DNA of 64,000 bases, from NCBI RefSeq assembly GCF_001423495.1, contig NZ_LMOG01000020.1, forward strand, positions 62,001-126,000, written 5' to 3'. The notes below the pieces were generated by a model, which did not search any database, was not told where the DNA came from, and saw only the letters and a program-made list of their open reading frames with translations. Shown piece by piece: positions 27,388-35,029 of this stretch (positions are counted from its first letter, which is position 1; each line of letters opens with the position of its first letter). The position numbers were made by a program, and so were the translations under genes. The DNA comes from Xanthomonas sp. Leaf131 (GTDB lineage: Bacteria > Pseudomonadota > Gammaproteobacteria > Xanthomonadales > Xanthomonadaceae).

Positions 27388-29310
27388 ATGTCCGGTCACA
27401 GTCAGTTCGCCCTGCTCAGGCAGCGCCGCTTCTTGCCGTTCTTCGCCGTGCAGGCGTTGGGCGCGTTCAACGACAACGTCTATCGGCAGGCCATCATCGG
27501 CCTGTTGTTCTACCTGGGCATCGACGCGGCGCAACGCACGCTCTACACCAATCTGGCGCCGGCATTGTTCATCCTGCCGTACTTCCTGTTCTCCGCATTG
27601 GCCGGGCAGATCGCCGAGAAGCTGGAAAAGCAGAAACTCATCGTGATCACCACCACGATGGAGATCGCGATCATGTCGCTGGCGGCGGTGGGCTTTCTCA
27701 CCGAGAACATGCCGATCCTGCTGATCGCGCTGTTCTGCACCGGCCTGCAGTCCACGCTGTTCGGGCCGGTGAAATATTCGATCCTGCCCTCGGTGCTGAA
27801 ACCCGAGGAACTCACCGGCGGCAACGGCCTGGTCGAGATGGGCACCTCGATCTCGATTCTGTGCGGCATGATCTTCGGTGGGCTGATCTTCCAGATCGCC
27901 GGCAGCCATGGTCCGGTCGCTGCGGCCACGGCGGTCATTGCGATTGCCGTCACCGGCAACCTGGTGGCGCGGCTGGTGCCCAAGGTCGATGCCGGCGCGC
28001 CGGAGCTGAAGATCAACTGGAACCCCATCCCCGAATCGCGCGCCATCATGCGCCTGACCCGGCGCACGCCGGCGGTGCGCAACGCGGTGCTCGGGGTGTC
28101 GTGGTTCTGGTTCGTCGGCACCGTGCTGACCGCGCAGTTGCCGACTTACGCGCAGCTCAATCTTGGCGGCCAGCAGGATCTGTACGTGTTCGCGCTGGCA
28201 CTGTTTTCGATCGGCACCGGCGTGGGTTCGCTGCTGTGCGAACGGCTGTCCGGGCGCACTGTGGAAATCGGGTTGGTGCCGCTGGGTGCGTTTGGCATCA
28301 GCGCGTTTTTGCTGGATCTGTACTTTGCGCGTCCTGGCGGTGCGCCCGTCAGCGATCTGTCGATCGGCCAGTTTGTGCAGCAACCCGGCAGCGTGCGTTT
28401 GATCGTGGACCTGGTCGGCATCGGCCTGTTCACCGGTTTATTCGTGGTGCCGTTGTTCGCGCTGATCCAGAGCCGCACGCCCAAGTCCGAACTCTCGCGC
28501 GTCATCGCAGGGCTCAATATCCAGAACTCGTTGTTCATCGTTACCGCCGCCATCATCGGTATCGCGCTGCAGCTGCCGCAGCTGGTGCTGTTCGGTGTGC
28601 GCATTCCGCTGCCGGGCCTGAGCATTCCGCAGGTGTTTCTGGCCCTGGCGCTGGCCAATACGCTGGTGGCGCTGTGGATCTTCACCATCGTGCCCGAGTT
28701 TTTGATGCGCTTCCTCAGCTGGGTGCTGGTGAGCGTGTTGTACCGGCTACGCGCGCGCGACATCGACCGCCATGTGCCCGACGAAGGCGCCGCGCTGCTG
28801 GTGTGCAACCACGTCAGCTACATGGACGCGCTGATCCTGTCGGCGGTGATTCCGCGCCCGGTGCGCTTTGTCATGTACTACAAGATCTTCCGCATCCCGG
28901 TGATGCGCTGGATCTTCCGCACCGCCAAGGCGATCCCGATCGCCGGCGCGCGCGAAGATCCCGCGCTGATGCAGCAGGCCTTCGACCGCATCGATGCCGC
29001 GCTGGCCGACGGCGAACTGGTGTGCATCTTCCCCGAAGGCGCATTGACCAAGGATGGCGAGATTGGACCATTCAAATCAGGCGTGGAAAAGATTCTGGAG
29101 CGCCGCCAGGTGCCGGTGATTCCGATGGCGCTGCGCGGCATGTGGTCCAGCATGTGGAGCCACCGCGACACCCGCCTGGGCCGCATGCGCGTGCCGCGGC
29201 GGACGCGCGCGCAGATCGAAGTGGCCGCAGGTGCGGCGGTGCCGGGTCACACGGCAACGGCCGCACTGCTCGAACAGCACGTGCGGGCACTGCGTCAGGA
29301 TCACCCCTGA
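27388..29310 (+). CDS. LplT-type MFS lysophospholipid transporter fused to PlsC-type acyltransferase
   Basis: 640 residues. Residues ~1-430 are an MFS carrier of the lysophospholipid transporter group (FAVQALGAFNDNVYRQAI, ALFCTGLQSTLFGPVKYSILP). Residues ~440-640 are a 1-acylglycerol-3-phosphate-type acyltransferase with VCNHVSYMDALIL (NHX4D) and CIFPEGALTKDGEIGPFKSG. In E. coli LplT flips lysophosphatidylethanolamine inward and the separate Aas (acyltransferase plus acyl-ACP synthetase) re-acylates it. Here flippase and acyltransferase are in one chain and the synthetase domain is missing. The reaction is inferred to be membrane phospholipid repair. Confidence 0.9.
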   Translation: MSGHSQFALLRQRRFLPFFAVQALGAFNDNVYRQAIIGLLFYLGIDAAQRTLYTNLAPALFILPYFLFSALAGQIAEKLEKQKLIVITTTMEIAIMSLAAVGFLTENMPILLIALFCTGLQSTLFGPVKYSILPSVLKPEELTGGNGLVEMGTSISILCGMIFGGLIFQIAGSHGPVAAATAVIAIAVTGNLVARLVPKVDAGAPELKINWNPIPESRAIMRLTRRTPAVRNAVLGVSWFWFVGTVLTAQLPTYAQLNLGGQQDLYVFALALFSIGTGVGSLLCERLSGRTVEIGLVPLGAFGISAFLLDLYFARPGGAPVSDLSIGQFVQQPGSVRLIVDLVGIGLFTGLFVVPLFALIQSRTPKSELSRVIAGLNIQNSLFIVTAAIIGIALQLPQLVLFGVRIPLPGLSIPQVFLALALANTLVALWIFTIVPEFLMRFLSWVLVSVLYRLRARDIDRHVPDEGAALLVCNHVSYMDALILSAVIPRPVRFVMYYKIFRIPVMRWIFRTAKAIPIAGAREDPALMQQAFDRIDAALADGELVCIFPEGALTKDGEIGPFKSGVEKILERRQVPVIPMALRGMWSSMWSHRDTRLGRMRVPRRTRAQIEVAAGAAVPGHTATAALLEQHVRALRQDHP

Positions 29311-29628
29311 GCCCGGCGGGCGCAGGCTTTGCGTCCGTCGCGCGCCGCGAGTAGCCTGTGCGCCATCACACGTTTTGTCGCCGCGCTCGCCTAGCGAACG
29401 CGACAGGTCGTACCGGGGGAAGTCGTCGTGCTCAACATCATCGCGCCTGAGGCGTCTGCCGTGATTGGCAGCTGCCGCTCATTCCAGCGGCCGGCACTCG
29501 CATCGTTAAGGGTGTGCGGCCGTTGTATGCACACACCTTCGATTGTCGCCAGTGCTGCGGCACCCACCCGATAACCCTCCCCACTCACTTATCAGTTCGC
29601 AGTCGTTTACCACCCAAGGAGCTTCACC
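29311..29628. other. Intergenic stretch of 318 bases
   Basis: No gene, repeat family or RNA was recognised. A good Shine-Dalgarno (AAGGAG) stands just before the CD225 gene at its right end. The AT-richer stretch near 29570-29615 could hold that gene's promoter, without a convincing -35/-10 pair. Confidence 0.4.
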
Positions 29629-29973
29629 ATGAGTGCCATCCCACCGCCGATCCACCCCTCGTCCAGCGCCGCGCCCGGCCCGGTACCGAATCATTTGATC
29701 TGGGCGATCGTCTCCACCGTGCTCGGCTTCTGCCTGTGCTGCCCGGCCCTGATCAGCGGCATCGTGGCGATCGTGTTCTCCAGCAAGGTCAACGGCCTGC
29801 TCAACCAGGGCGATATCGACGGCGCACGGCGCGCGTCCAACACTGCCAAGACCTGGTGCATCGTGACCAGCGTGCTGGCCGTCATCGGCTTGCTGATCAA
29901 TATCGGCATGGTCGCCACCGGCGGCATGCAGGGCTACATGGACTACATGCAGCAGTTGCAGCACATGCAGTAA
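29629..29973 (+). CDS. CD225/dispanin family small membrane protein
   Basis: 114 residues. A Pro/Ser-rich N-terminus is followed by the CD225 arrangement: LIWAIVSTVLGFCLCCPALISGIVAIVFSSKV (helix with conserved cysteines), then NGLLNQGDIDGARRASNTAKTWC, and a second helix (IVTSVLAVIGLLINIGMV). The family includes eukaryotic interferon-induced IFITM proteins, and its bacterial role is unknown. The start has AAGGAG eight bases upstream. Its stop shares one base with the next start (TAATG), so the two are co-translated. Confidence 0.87.
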   Translation: MSAIPPPIHPSSSAAPGPVPNHLIWAIVSTVLGFCLCCPALISGIVAIVFSSKVNGLLNQGDIDGARRASNTAKTWCIVTSVLAVIGLLINIGMVATGGMQGYMDYMQQLQHMQ

Positions 29974-30383
29974 TGGAACTGCGTCCACGCCATTGGCTTG
30001 GACTCGGGGCGGCCACCAGCGTGGCCGCCTTCGGCGTGAGCTTGCTGTATCGCTTCGATCCGAATGCGAGCAACAGCCCGTTCCCGCCCTGTGTGTTCCG
30101 TGCCGTGACCGGCTGCTATTGCCCCGGTTGCGGCATGACCCGCGCGCTGTACGCGCTGGTGCATTTCGATCTGCCCGGCGCCTTCGCCATGAACCCCGCC
30201 GCCGTGCTCGGCCTGTTCACCCTGCCCGGCCTGATCGCCTGGAAAGCCGGCTGGCGCGCGCGCTGGTTCGCACCGGTCGTGGCGGTGATGTCCGAACCGA
30301 AGTTCTGGTTGTGGGCGTTGCCGACATATTGGGTTGCCAGGAATTTGCCGTGGTACCCGTTTACGCTTCTGGCTCCGGGCTAA
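29973..30383 (+). CDS. DUF2752 family membrane protein
   Basis: 136 residues. The DUF2752 hallmark is visible: FPPCVFRAVTGCYCPGCGMTRALYALVHFDLPGAFAMNPAAVLG, a cysteine-rich turn plus GMTRA, flanked by about three helices. Function unknown. Its ATG overlaps the CD225 stop by one base; pairing of CD225 and DUF2752 genes is common in bacteria, so they probably act together in the membrane. Confidence 0.87.
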   Translation: MELRPRHWLGLGAATSVAAFGVSLLYRFDPNASNSPFPPCVFRAVTGCYCPGCGMTRALYALVHFDLPGAFAMNPAAVLGLFTLPGLIAWKAGWRARWFAPVVAVMSEPKFWLWALPTYWVARNLPWYPFTLLAPG

Positions 30384-30401
30384 ACCGTAAGAATCAACTC
30401 T

Positions 30402-30581
30402 GTGAACTTAGAGCAAGAATCCGAGCGCACCACTGAGCTCCTAGTCGGAAAGATTGTTAAGACTGTTAGACGTCACCGACCTGGCGAAGTCGTCATCCAG
30501 TTCCGAGATGGAAGCCGGCTCTTCGTGGACGTCAATGACGATGCCCTTGAGCTTTCTATCACTGATTGCACAGGTGATTAA
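30402..30581 (+). CDS. Small conserved-looking hypothetical protein (59 aa)
   Basis: A GTG-started frame of 59 residues reading NLEQESERTTELLVGKIVKT then VRRHRPGEVVIQFRDGSRLF then VDVNDDALELSITDCTGD. It looks like a compact beta-rich protein; the string GEVVIQF-DGSRLFVD...LELSIT resembles a small hypothetical family found in several proteobacteria. Codon use (TTA, CTA, AGA, ATT) is clearly AT-richer than its neighbours, which suggests recent acquisition. No Shine-Dalgarno sequence is obvious. It lies 18 bases after DUF2752. Confidence 0.5.
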   Translation: MNLEQESERTTELLVGKIVKTVRRHRPGEVVIQFRDGSRLFVDVNDDALELSITDCTGD

Positions 30582-30602
30582 CTGCCTCTAATGGGCTTGG
30601 TA

Positions 30603-31496
30603 CTACCGCACCCACCCGGCAATCACCAGCAACGCCAGCACCACCATCCATAGCAGCAGCACGCGCCAGACCAGGCTCATCGCATCGCGCACTTCCGGCA
30701 GGCGGCGCCATACCGGCACCAGCCCCGAATCGGTGTAGTCGTGCGCTTCTTCGCGCAGCTCGGCACTGACGCTGGCACGCGCCACCGCACCGAGAAAATG
30801 CGGCTCCAGCGACCACCGATTGCCGTGCGCTTCACGCCAGGCGCGAAATACCGTGTCGAAATTGCCCACTAGCGCCATCGACACCGTGATCAACTGCGCC
30901 ACCGGCCATTCCAGCAGGGCCAGCAGCCAACGCGCGCCGGCCAGATTGCGCGGCGGCAGCAGTACCGACAGCGGGCTTTCCACCGCCAGGGCGGTGAGCC
31001 GGTACAACACCGCGCCAAATGGCCCCAACAGCAGGAACCACCACAGCACCGCGAACCAGCGCCGCAGGCCATTGACCACCACCGCTTCCACCAGCGACGG
31101 CGCATCTTCGTGCACGCTACCGCCGGCGGCCTGCAATTGCGCAATCGCATCGCGCCGCGCGCCCGGCGCGTCGGCATCGATCACCGCTTCCACATCGCGG
31201 TCCAGGTCCCGCGGCCCCCAGGTCCAGGCAAGTACCGCCACACCGAACAGCAAGGCCCAAAACCCGCGCCACACATCGTCCAGCAGCCATTGCAGCACCA
31301 CCACCACCAGCAAGGCCGGCAACAGCGCCAGCAGCACGCCATAGCGCCCCTGCCACGCACCGCGCCCGGCGGCGTAGCTGTCCAGCCGGCGCAGCCAGTG
31401 GCCGAACCATTCGAAACGCCGCAGTCGGGTCACTTGCGCGGGCACCAGATGGCCCAGCGCGAGCGCGACGACGACAGCAACCAGGGTGGTGAACAT
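30603..31496 (-). CDS. ampE: AmpE-like inner-membrane protein
   Basis: 297 residues with about five helices and the AmpE/CbiB-type layout: an N-terminal helix, a VEAVVVNGLRRWFAVLWWFLLLGPFGAVLYRL block, then LLALLEWPVAQLITVSMALVGNFDTVFRAW. In enterobacteria AmpE is encoded with the amidase AmpD and affects beta-lactamase induction by an unclear route. No ampD is adjacent here. It follows nudC by 79 bases in the same direction. Confidence 0.82.
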   Translation of the reverse strand: MFTTLVAVVVALALGHLVPAQVTRLRRFEWFGHWLRRLDSYAAGRGAWQGRYGVLLALLPALLVVVVLQWLLDDVWRGFWALLFGVAVLAWTWGPRDLDRDVEAVIDADAPGARRDAIAQLQAAGGSVHEDAPSLVEAVVVNGLRRWFAVLWWFLLLGPFGAVLYRLTALAVESPLSVLLPPRNLAGARWLLALLEWPVAQLITVSMALVGNFDTVFRAWREAHGNRWSLEPHFLGAVARASVSAELREEAHDYTDSGLVPVWRRLPEVRDAMSLVWRVLLLWMVVLALLVIAGWVR

Positions 31497-31575
31497 GGGT
31501 GGACCTCCTCAGCCGAGTCTAGCCGAGCCGATGCCGGCGCAGCTGATCTGCCTGCGTTGCACTGGTCGCCCTGGC

Positions 31576-32466
31576 TCAGCCATGCGTGCGGTGCCAATGC
31601 TCGATCAGCGCGCGCGCGATGGAAATACGCGGCGGCAAGCCGATGCTGCCCTCGCCTGCCAACGCAGCAGTGACCTCGGCATGCGTGACCCAGCGCGCGT
31701 CTTCCAGCTCACCGGTCACCTGCGGCACCTCGGTGGCTGCGGCACGCGCGGCAAAGCCCAGCATCAACGCACCGGGGAACGGCCACGGTTGCGCGCCCAG
31801 ATAACGACAGTCCTGCACCAGCACGCGGGTTTCCTCATACACCTCGCGCGCCACCGTCTGCTCCAGCGATTCGCCGGGTTCGACAAAGCCGGCAATCACC
31901 GAATACCGCCCCGCTGCCCAACTTGCCTGACGCCCCAGCAACAAGCGCGCGCCATCGCTGACCGCCACGATGATCGCCGGATCCACCCGCGGGTAATGCT
32001 CGGTCTGACACTGCGTGCAATGGGCGATGAAGCCGGCACGCCGGAAGGCGATCGCCCCGCCACACACACCGCAAAACCGCGTGCGCGATTGCCAATGCAG
32101 CATCGCGCGCGCATAGGCAAATGCCGTCGCAGTATCGGCCGGCCAATCGGCCGCCGCCTGACGCAGATCGATCCGCTGCGGTGCCTGCACACCGATCTGA
32201 TCGGCCGGCAGACAGAACCAGCCAACGTTGTCGCGCAGACCCAGGAAAATCGCCGCCTCCGGCCCATCGCCAAGTGCCGCGCCATCCATCAGCAGGGGCT
32301 GGCCCTGGGCATCGGCCAGCGCCGCGCCCTTGGCATCGAGCAGCAGCACGCGGCCTTGCGGCCACAGACGCGCCAACGCCTCGGGATCGTCACGCAGCAG
32401 ATCGCCACGATCCAGTGGCGCATGGGTGAAGGCAAAACCGGAGGTCGAAAAAGAGGACTCTGACAT
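31576..32466 (-). CDS. nudC: NAD(+) diphosphatase / NAD-capped RNA hydrolase (NudC)
   Basis: 296 residues from the ATG at 32466; the longer in-frame start has no ribosome site. The zinc ribbon is CGVCGG ... CTQC. The Nudix box reads GFVEPGESLEQTVAREVYEET, with arginine where the consensus has the final glycine. AQPWPFPGALMLGF is the NudC-specific motif that follows. The family hydrolyses NADH and removes NAD caps from RNA 5' ends. Part of a minus-strand row erpA, nudC, ampE. Confidence 0.94.
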   Translation of the reverse strand: MSESSFSTSGFAFTHAPLDRGDLLRDDPEALARLWPQGRVLLLDAKGAALADAQGQPLLMDGAALGDGPEAAIFLGLRDNVGWFCLPADQIGVQAPQRIDLRQAAADWPADTATAFAYARAMLHWQSRTRFCGVCGGAIAFRRAGFIAHCTQCQTEHYPRVDPAIIVAVSDGARLLLGRQASWAAGRYSVIAGFVEPGESLEQTVAREVYEETRVLVQDCRYLGAQPWPFPGALMLGFAARAAATEVPQVTGELEDARWVTHAEVTAALAGEGSIGLPPRISIARALIEHWHRTHG

Positions 32467-32571
32467 CGGCGCAAGCCTGCCGATAATCGGCGACACCCGC
32501 AACCATGTTGCGCGCAAGTTGCGGGCTGTCAGCGGCGCCTGTTCAGACGCGCAATCGCCTCGGACGCGCGA

Positions 32572-32958
32572 TTAGACGCTAAAACTGCTTCCACAGCCGC
32601 AGGTGGTCTTGGCATTGGGATTGCGGATCACGAACTGCGCACCGGTCAGGCTTTCGGTGTAGTCCACTTCGGCGCCCATCAGGTATTGCAGGCTCAGCGG
32701 GTCGACCAGCAGCGTCACGCCATCGGTGGCCACGGCCAGATCGTCCTCGGCGCGGTTCTCGTCGAACTCGAAGCCGTACTGAAAGCCGGAACACCCGCCG
32801 CCCTGGATATACACACGCAACGCCAGCTCGGCATTGCCTTCTTCCTGGATCAGCTCGCGCACCTTGCTGGCGGCGGCCACGGAAAAGTTCAATGGCCGGT
32901 CGATGGACTGGTAGTCCGGCGCCGGGGCAGCAGTAGGAAGCGAAACGAGCGTACTCAT
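32572..32958 (-). CDS. erpA: Iron-sulfur cluster insertion protein ErpA
   Basis: 128 residues of the A-type carrier family. The three cluster-ligating cysteines are present: one in [16 protein letters not shown] and two in the C-terminal [11 protein letters not shown]. It passes [Fe-S] clusters to apo-enzymes, including those of isoprenoid synthesis. The first ~25 residues extend beyond the core A-type fold. The bactofilin gene lies 83 bases upstream, an arrangement common in gammaproteobacteria. Confidence 0.94.
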   Translation of the reverse strand: MSTLVSLPTAAPAPDYQSIDRPLNFSVAAASKVRELIQEEGNAELALRVYIQGGGCSGFQYGFEFDENRAEDDLAVATDGVTLLVDPLSLQYLMGAEVDYTESLTGAQFVIRNPNAKTTCGCGSSFSV

Positions 32959-33041
32959 GGCGTCAGCATGGGGGCCAGGCGGCCGTACTTCAAGCAGTGA
33001 TCGCCAAACCCCATGCCGCGCTTCAGCCGCGCGCGAGGCAC

Positions 33042-33491
33042 TCAGGCGTCGGCAGTTTCCGCTTGCAGGGCCTTGACCGGCTCGGCGCGGCTGGCCTCCG
33101 GTGCCGGCAGTGCCGCGGTGGCGCCAGCGCTGGCGGCATGGATCAGCCGTCCGGTGAGCTGCGCACCGGCGCTCATCTCCACCACCTGGTAATGCACATT
33201 GCCCTGCACGCGCGCGTTGGCGGCCAGTTCGACCCGCTCGCCGGCATGCACATCGCCGGTCAGCTGGCCGTTGATGATCACCACCGGCGCGCGCACCTCA
33301 CCCTCGATGCTGCCTTGCTCGGCCACCGTCAAGGTGGCGCTGGCGCCTTCTTCGGCGATGACCTTGCCCAGGATGCGGCCTTCCACATACAGCCCGCCGC
33401 TGAACATCAGGTCGCCGCGGATGACCACCTGCGGCCCGATCAAGGTATCGACCACGGTCTGCGCACCACGGTTGGACTTGTTTCCGAACAT
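33042..33491 (-). CDS. Bactofilin (polymer-forming cytoskeletal protein)
   Basis: 149 residues. The central ~100 residues are the bactofilin beta-helix, seen as regular [23 protein letters not shown] ... [40 protein letters not shown] repeats. Short disordered ends flank it; the C-terminal tail is Ala/Glu-rich. Bactofilins polymerise without nucleotide and position cell-wall enzymes or polar structures. It starts 3 bases after the DUF6776 stop, so the two form one unit. Confidence 0.93.
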   Translation of the reverse strand: MFGNKSNRGAQTVVDTLIGPQVVIRGDLMFSGGLYVEGRILGKVIAEEGASATLTVAEQGSIEGEVRAPVVIINGQLTGDVHAGERVELAANARVQGNVHYQVVEMSAGAQLTGRLIHAASAGATAALPAPEASRAEPVKALQAETADA

Positions 33492-33494
33492 GAG

Positions 33495-34241
33495 CTACTC
33501 CCCCGCGCCATTGCCGGCGACTTTCCAGTCGAATGTCTGATTGACCGGCGCCCCATCGCCGCTCAGGGAGATTTTGACACGTTGCGGGGTGAAATCCTTC
33601 GGCAGGATCACGCTGCCATCCAATTGCTGGAAATAGCGGAACGAATACGGCTGCCCGGCGGTGTCCGGCTTCTGGTGCAGCTCGTTCCAGCTCACCGTGA
33701 CCAGCTTGCCGGCGCGCACGCCCTCCACCGCAAAGCGCAGCTGGCCTTGGCTGATCGCGCCGCGGTTGAGGTTCTGGGTCAGCACCACGCTGTAATTCCA
33801 GGTGCCGCCAGCCTCGGCGGCGAACTGCACCGAGTGCGCGTTGAGCCCCTTGCGCTGCGCGGTGGAGCCCACCAGCCGCTCATAAAAGGCCACATCGGCG
33901 CGCAGGGCGGCGATCTGCTCGTCGCGCTCGGCCAGCGAGGTCTGCACCTCGGTGTTGGCAGCGCGGCTGATCTTGTCGGACATCGCCAGATTGACCTGCC
34001 GCTGCTGCAACTGCTCGATCAACCGGCGTTGCTGGGCCTGGCTGCGCTGCGCCTGCTGCAAGGCGGCCTCGGCCTCGACCAGGCGCGGCGCGGCGGTGCG
34101 GCTGGCCATCCACCACACCGCGCCCAGCGACGCCAGCCAGACCACAAGGACCAGCACCAGCCACAGCCAGCCATGGCCGGAACGGCCACCGCCCGAGTCA
34201 CGTTGGACGATCTGAACGCGTGCGGCAGGTCTCATGGGCAT
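33495..34241 (-). CDS. DUF6776 family membrane protein with coiled coil
   Basis: 248 residues from the ATG at 34241; a second ATG two codons on is equally possible. One transmembrane helix (WLWLVLVLVVWLASLGAVWWM) is followed by a long coiled coil (RLVEAEAALQQAQRSQAQQRRLIEQLQQRQ) and a beta-rich periplasmic domain. Function unknown. The gene is regularly found directly upstream of a bactofilin in gammaproteobacteria, which suggests it anchors or positions the bactofilin polymer; that is inference. Confidence 0.8.
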   Translation of the reverse strand: MPMRPAARVQIVQRDSGGGRSGHGWLWLVLVLVVWLASLGAVWWMASRTAAPRLVEAEAALQQAQRSQAQQRRLIEQLQQRQVNLAMSDKISRAANTEVQTSLAERDEQIAALRADVAFYERLVGSTAQRKGLNAHSVQFAAEAGGTWNYSVVLTQNLNRGAISQGQLRFAVEGVRAGKLVTVSWNELHQKPDTAGQPYSFRYFQQLDGSVILPKDFTPQRVKISLSGDGAPVNQTFDWKVAGNGAGE

Positions 34242-34364
34242 CGGGTCCGGACGGGCCGGCGCAGTCAGGGGCGGCGTAGTGTGCCAGAGCGTTGGCAGCC
34301 GTCGCGCTGGCGCTGGACCATCGGTTATCCGATAGTTCCGCAATTGTCCGCAGGAAACCACGCC

Positions 34365-34991
34365 ATGAGCGAAGCGCATCTGTTCGTGATCGGCATCCTG
34401 CTGGCCTGGCTGGCCGGCATCCGCGTCTACCTCACCGTGTTCGGTGTCGGCCTGGCCGGCATGCTCGGCTGGATCGAGCTGCCGCCGGCCTTGCAGCCCG
34501 CGCAATCGTGGTGGGTGTTGGGCACCTCCGGTGCGCTGGCAGTGGCCGAATTCTTCGCCGACAAGATCCCCGGTGTGGATTCGGGCTGGGATCTGCTGCA
34601 GACGCTGGCACGCGTGCCGGCCGGCGCCTTCCTGGCTGCAGCCACGCTGTCACCCGATGGCGATCTGGGCACGGGCGCACTGGCGGCCGGCGCAGGCGTG
34701 GCGCTGACCAGCCACACGCTCAAGGCCGGTACCCGCGCGCTGCTCAACACCTCGCCGGAACCGGCCAGCAACTGGATCGCCTCGCTGGCCGAAGATGCCA
34801 TCGCCACCACCGCATTGGCGCTGGCTCTGGCGCACCCATGGCTGGCACTCAGTGTTGCGGTGGGTTCCAGCGTGCTGGCCGCGCTGGTGGTGTGGTGGGT
34901 GTGGCGTCTGTTGTGGCGTGGCATGCGTCGCCTGATCGCACCGATGCGTTCGGCCACCACGCCGGCTGCACGCCGCTCCCCGCTATCGTGA
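34365..34991 (+). CDS. DUF4126 family membrane protein
   Basis: 208 residues with about five hydrophobic segments, glycine-rich loops (FFADKIPGVDSGWD) and a basic C-terminus. FADKIPGVDSGWDLLQTLARVPAGAFLAAA is the region typical of DUF4126. Function unknown. It is in the same orientation as the signalling pair that follows 38 bases later, but no functional link is evident. Confidence 0.82.
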   Translation: MSEAHLFVIGILLAWLAGIRVYLTVFGVGLAGMLGWIELPPALQPAQSWWVLGTSGALAVAEFFADKIPGVDSGWDLLQTLARVPAGAFLAAATLSPDGDLGTGALAAGAGVALTSHTLKAGTRALLNTSPEPASNWIASLAEDAIATTALALALAHPWLALSVAVGSSVLAALVVWWVWRLLWRGMRRLIAPMRSATTPAARRSPLS

Positions 34992-35029
34992 AGTTCATCG
35001 CATAATCATCGCGACTGCAGGGAGTATCG

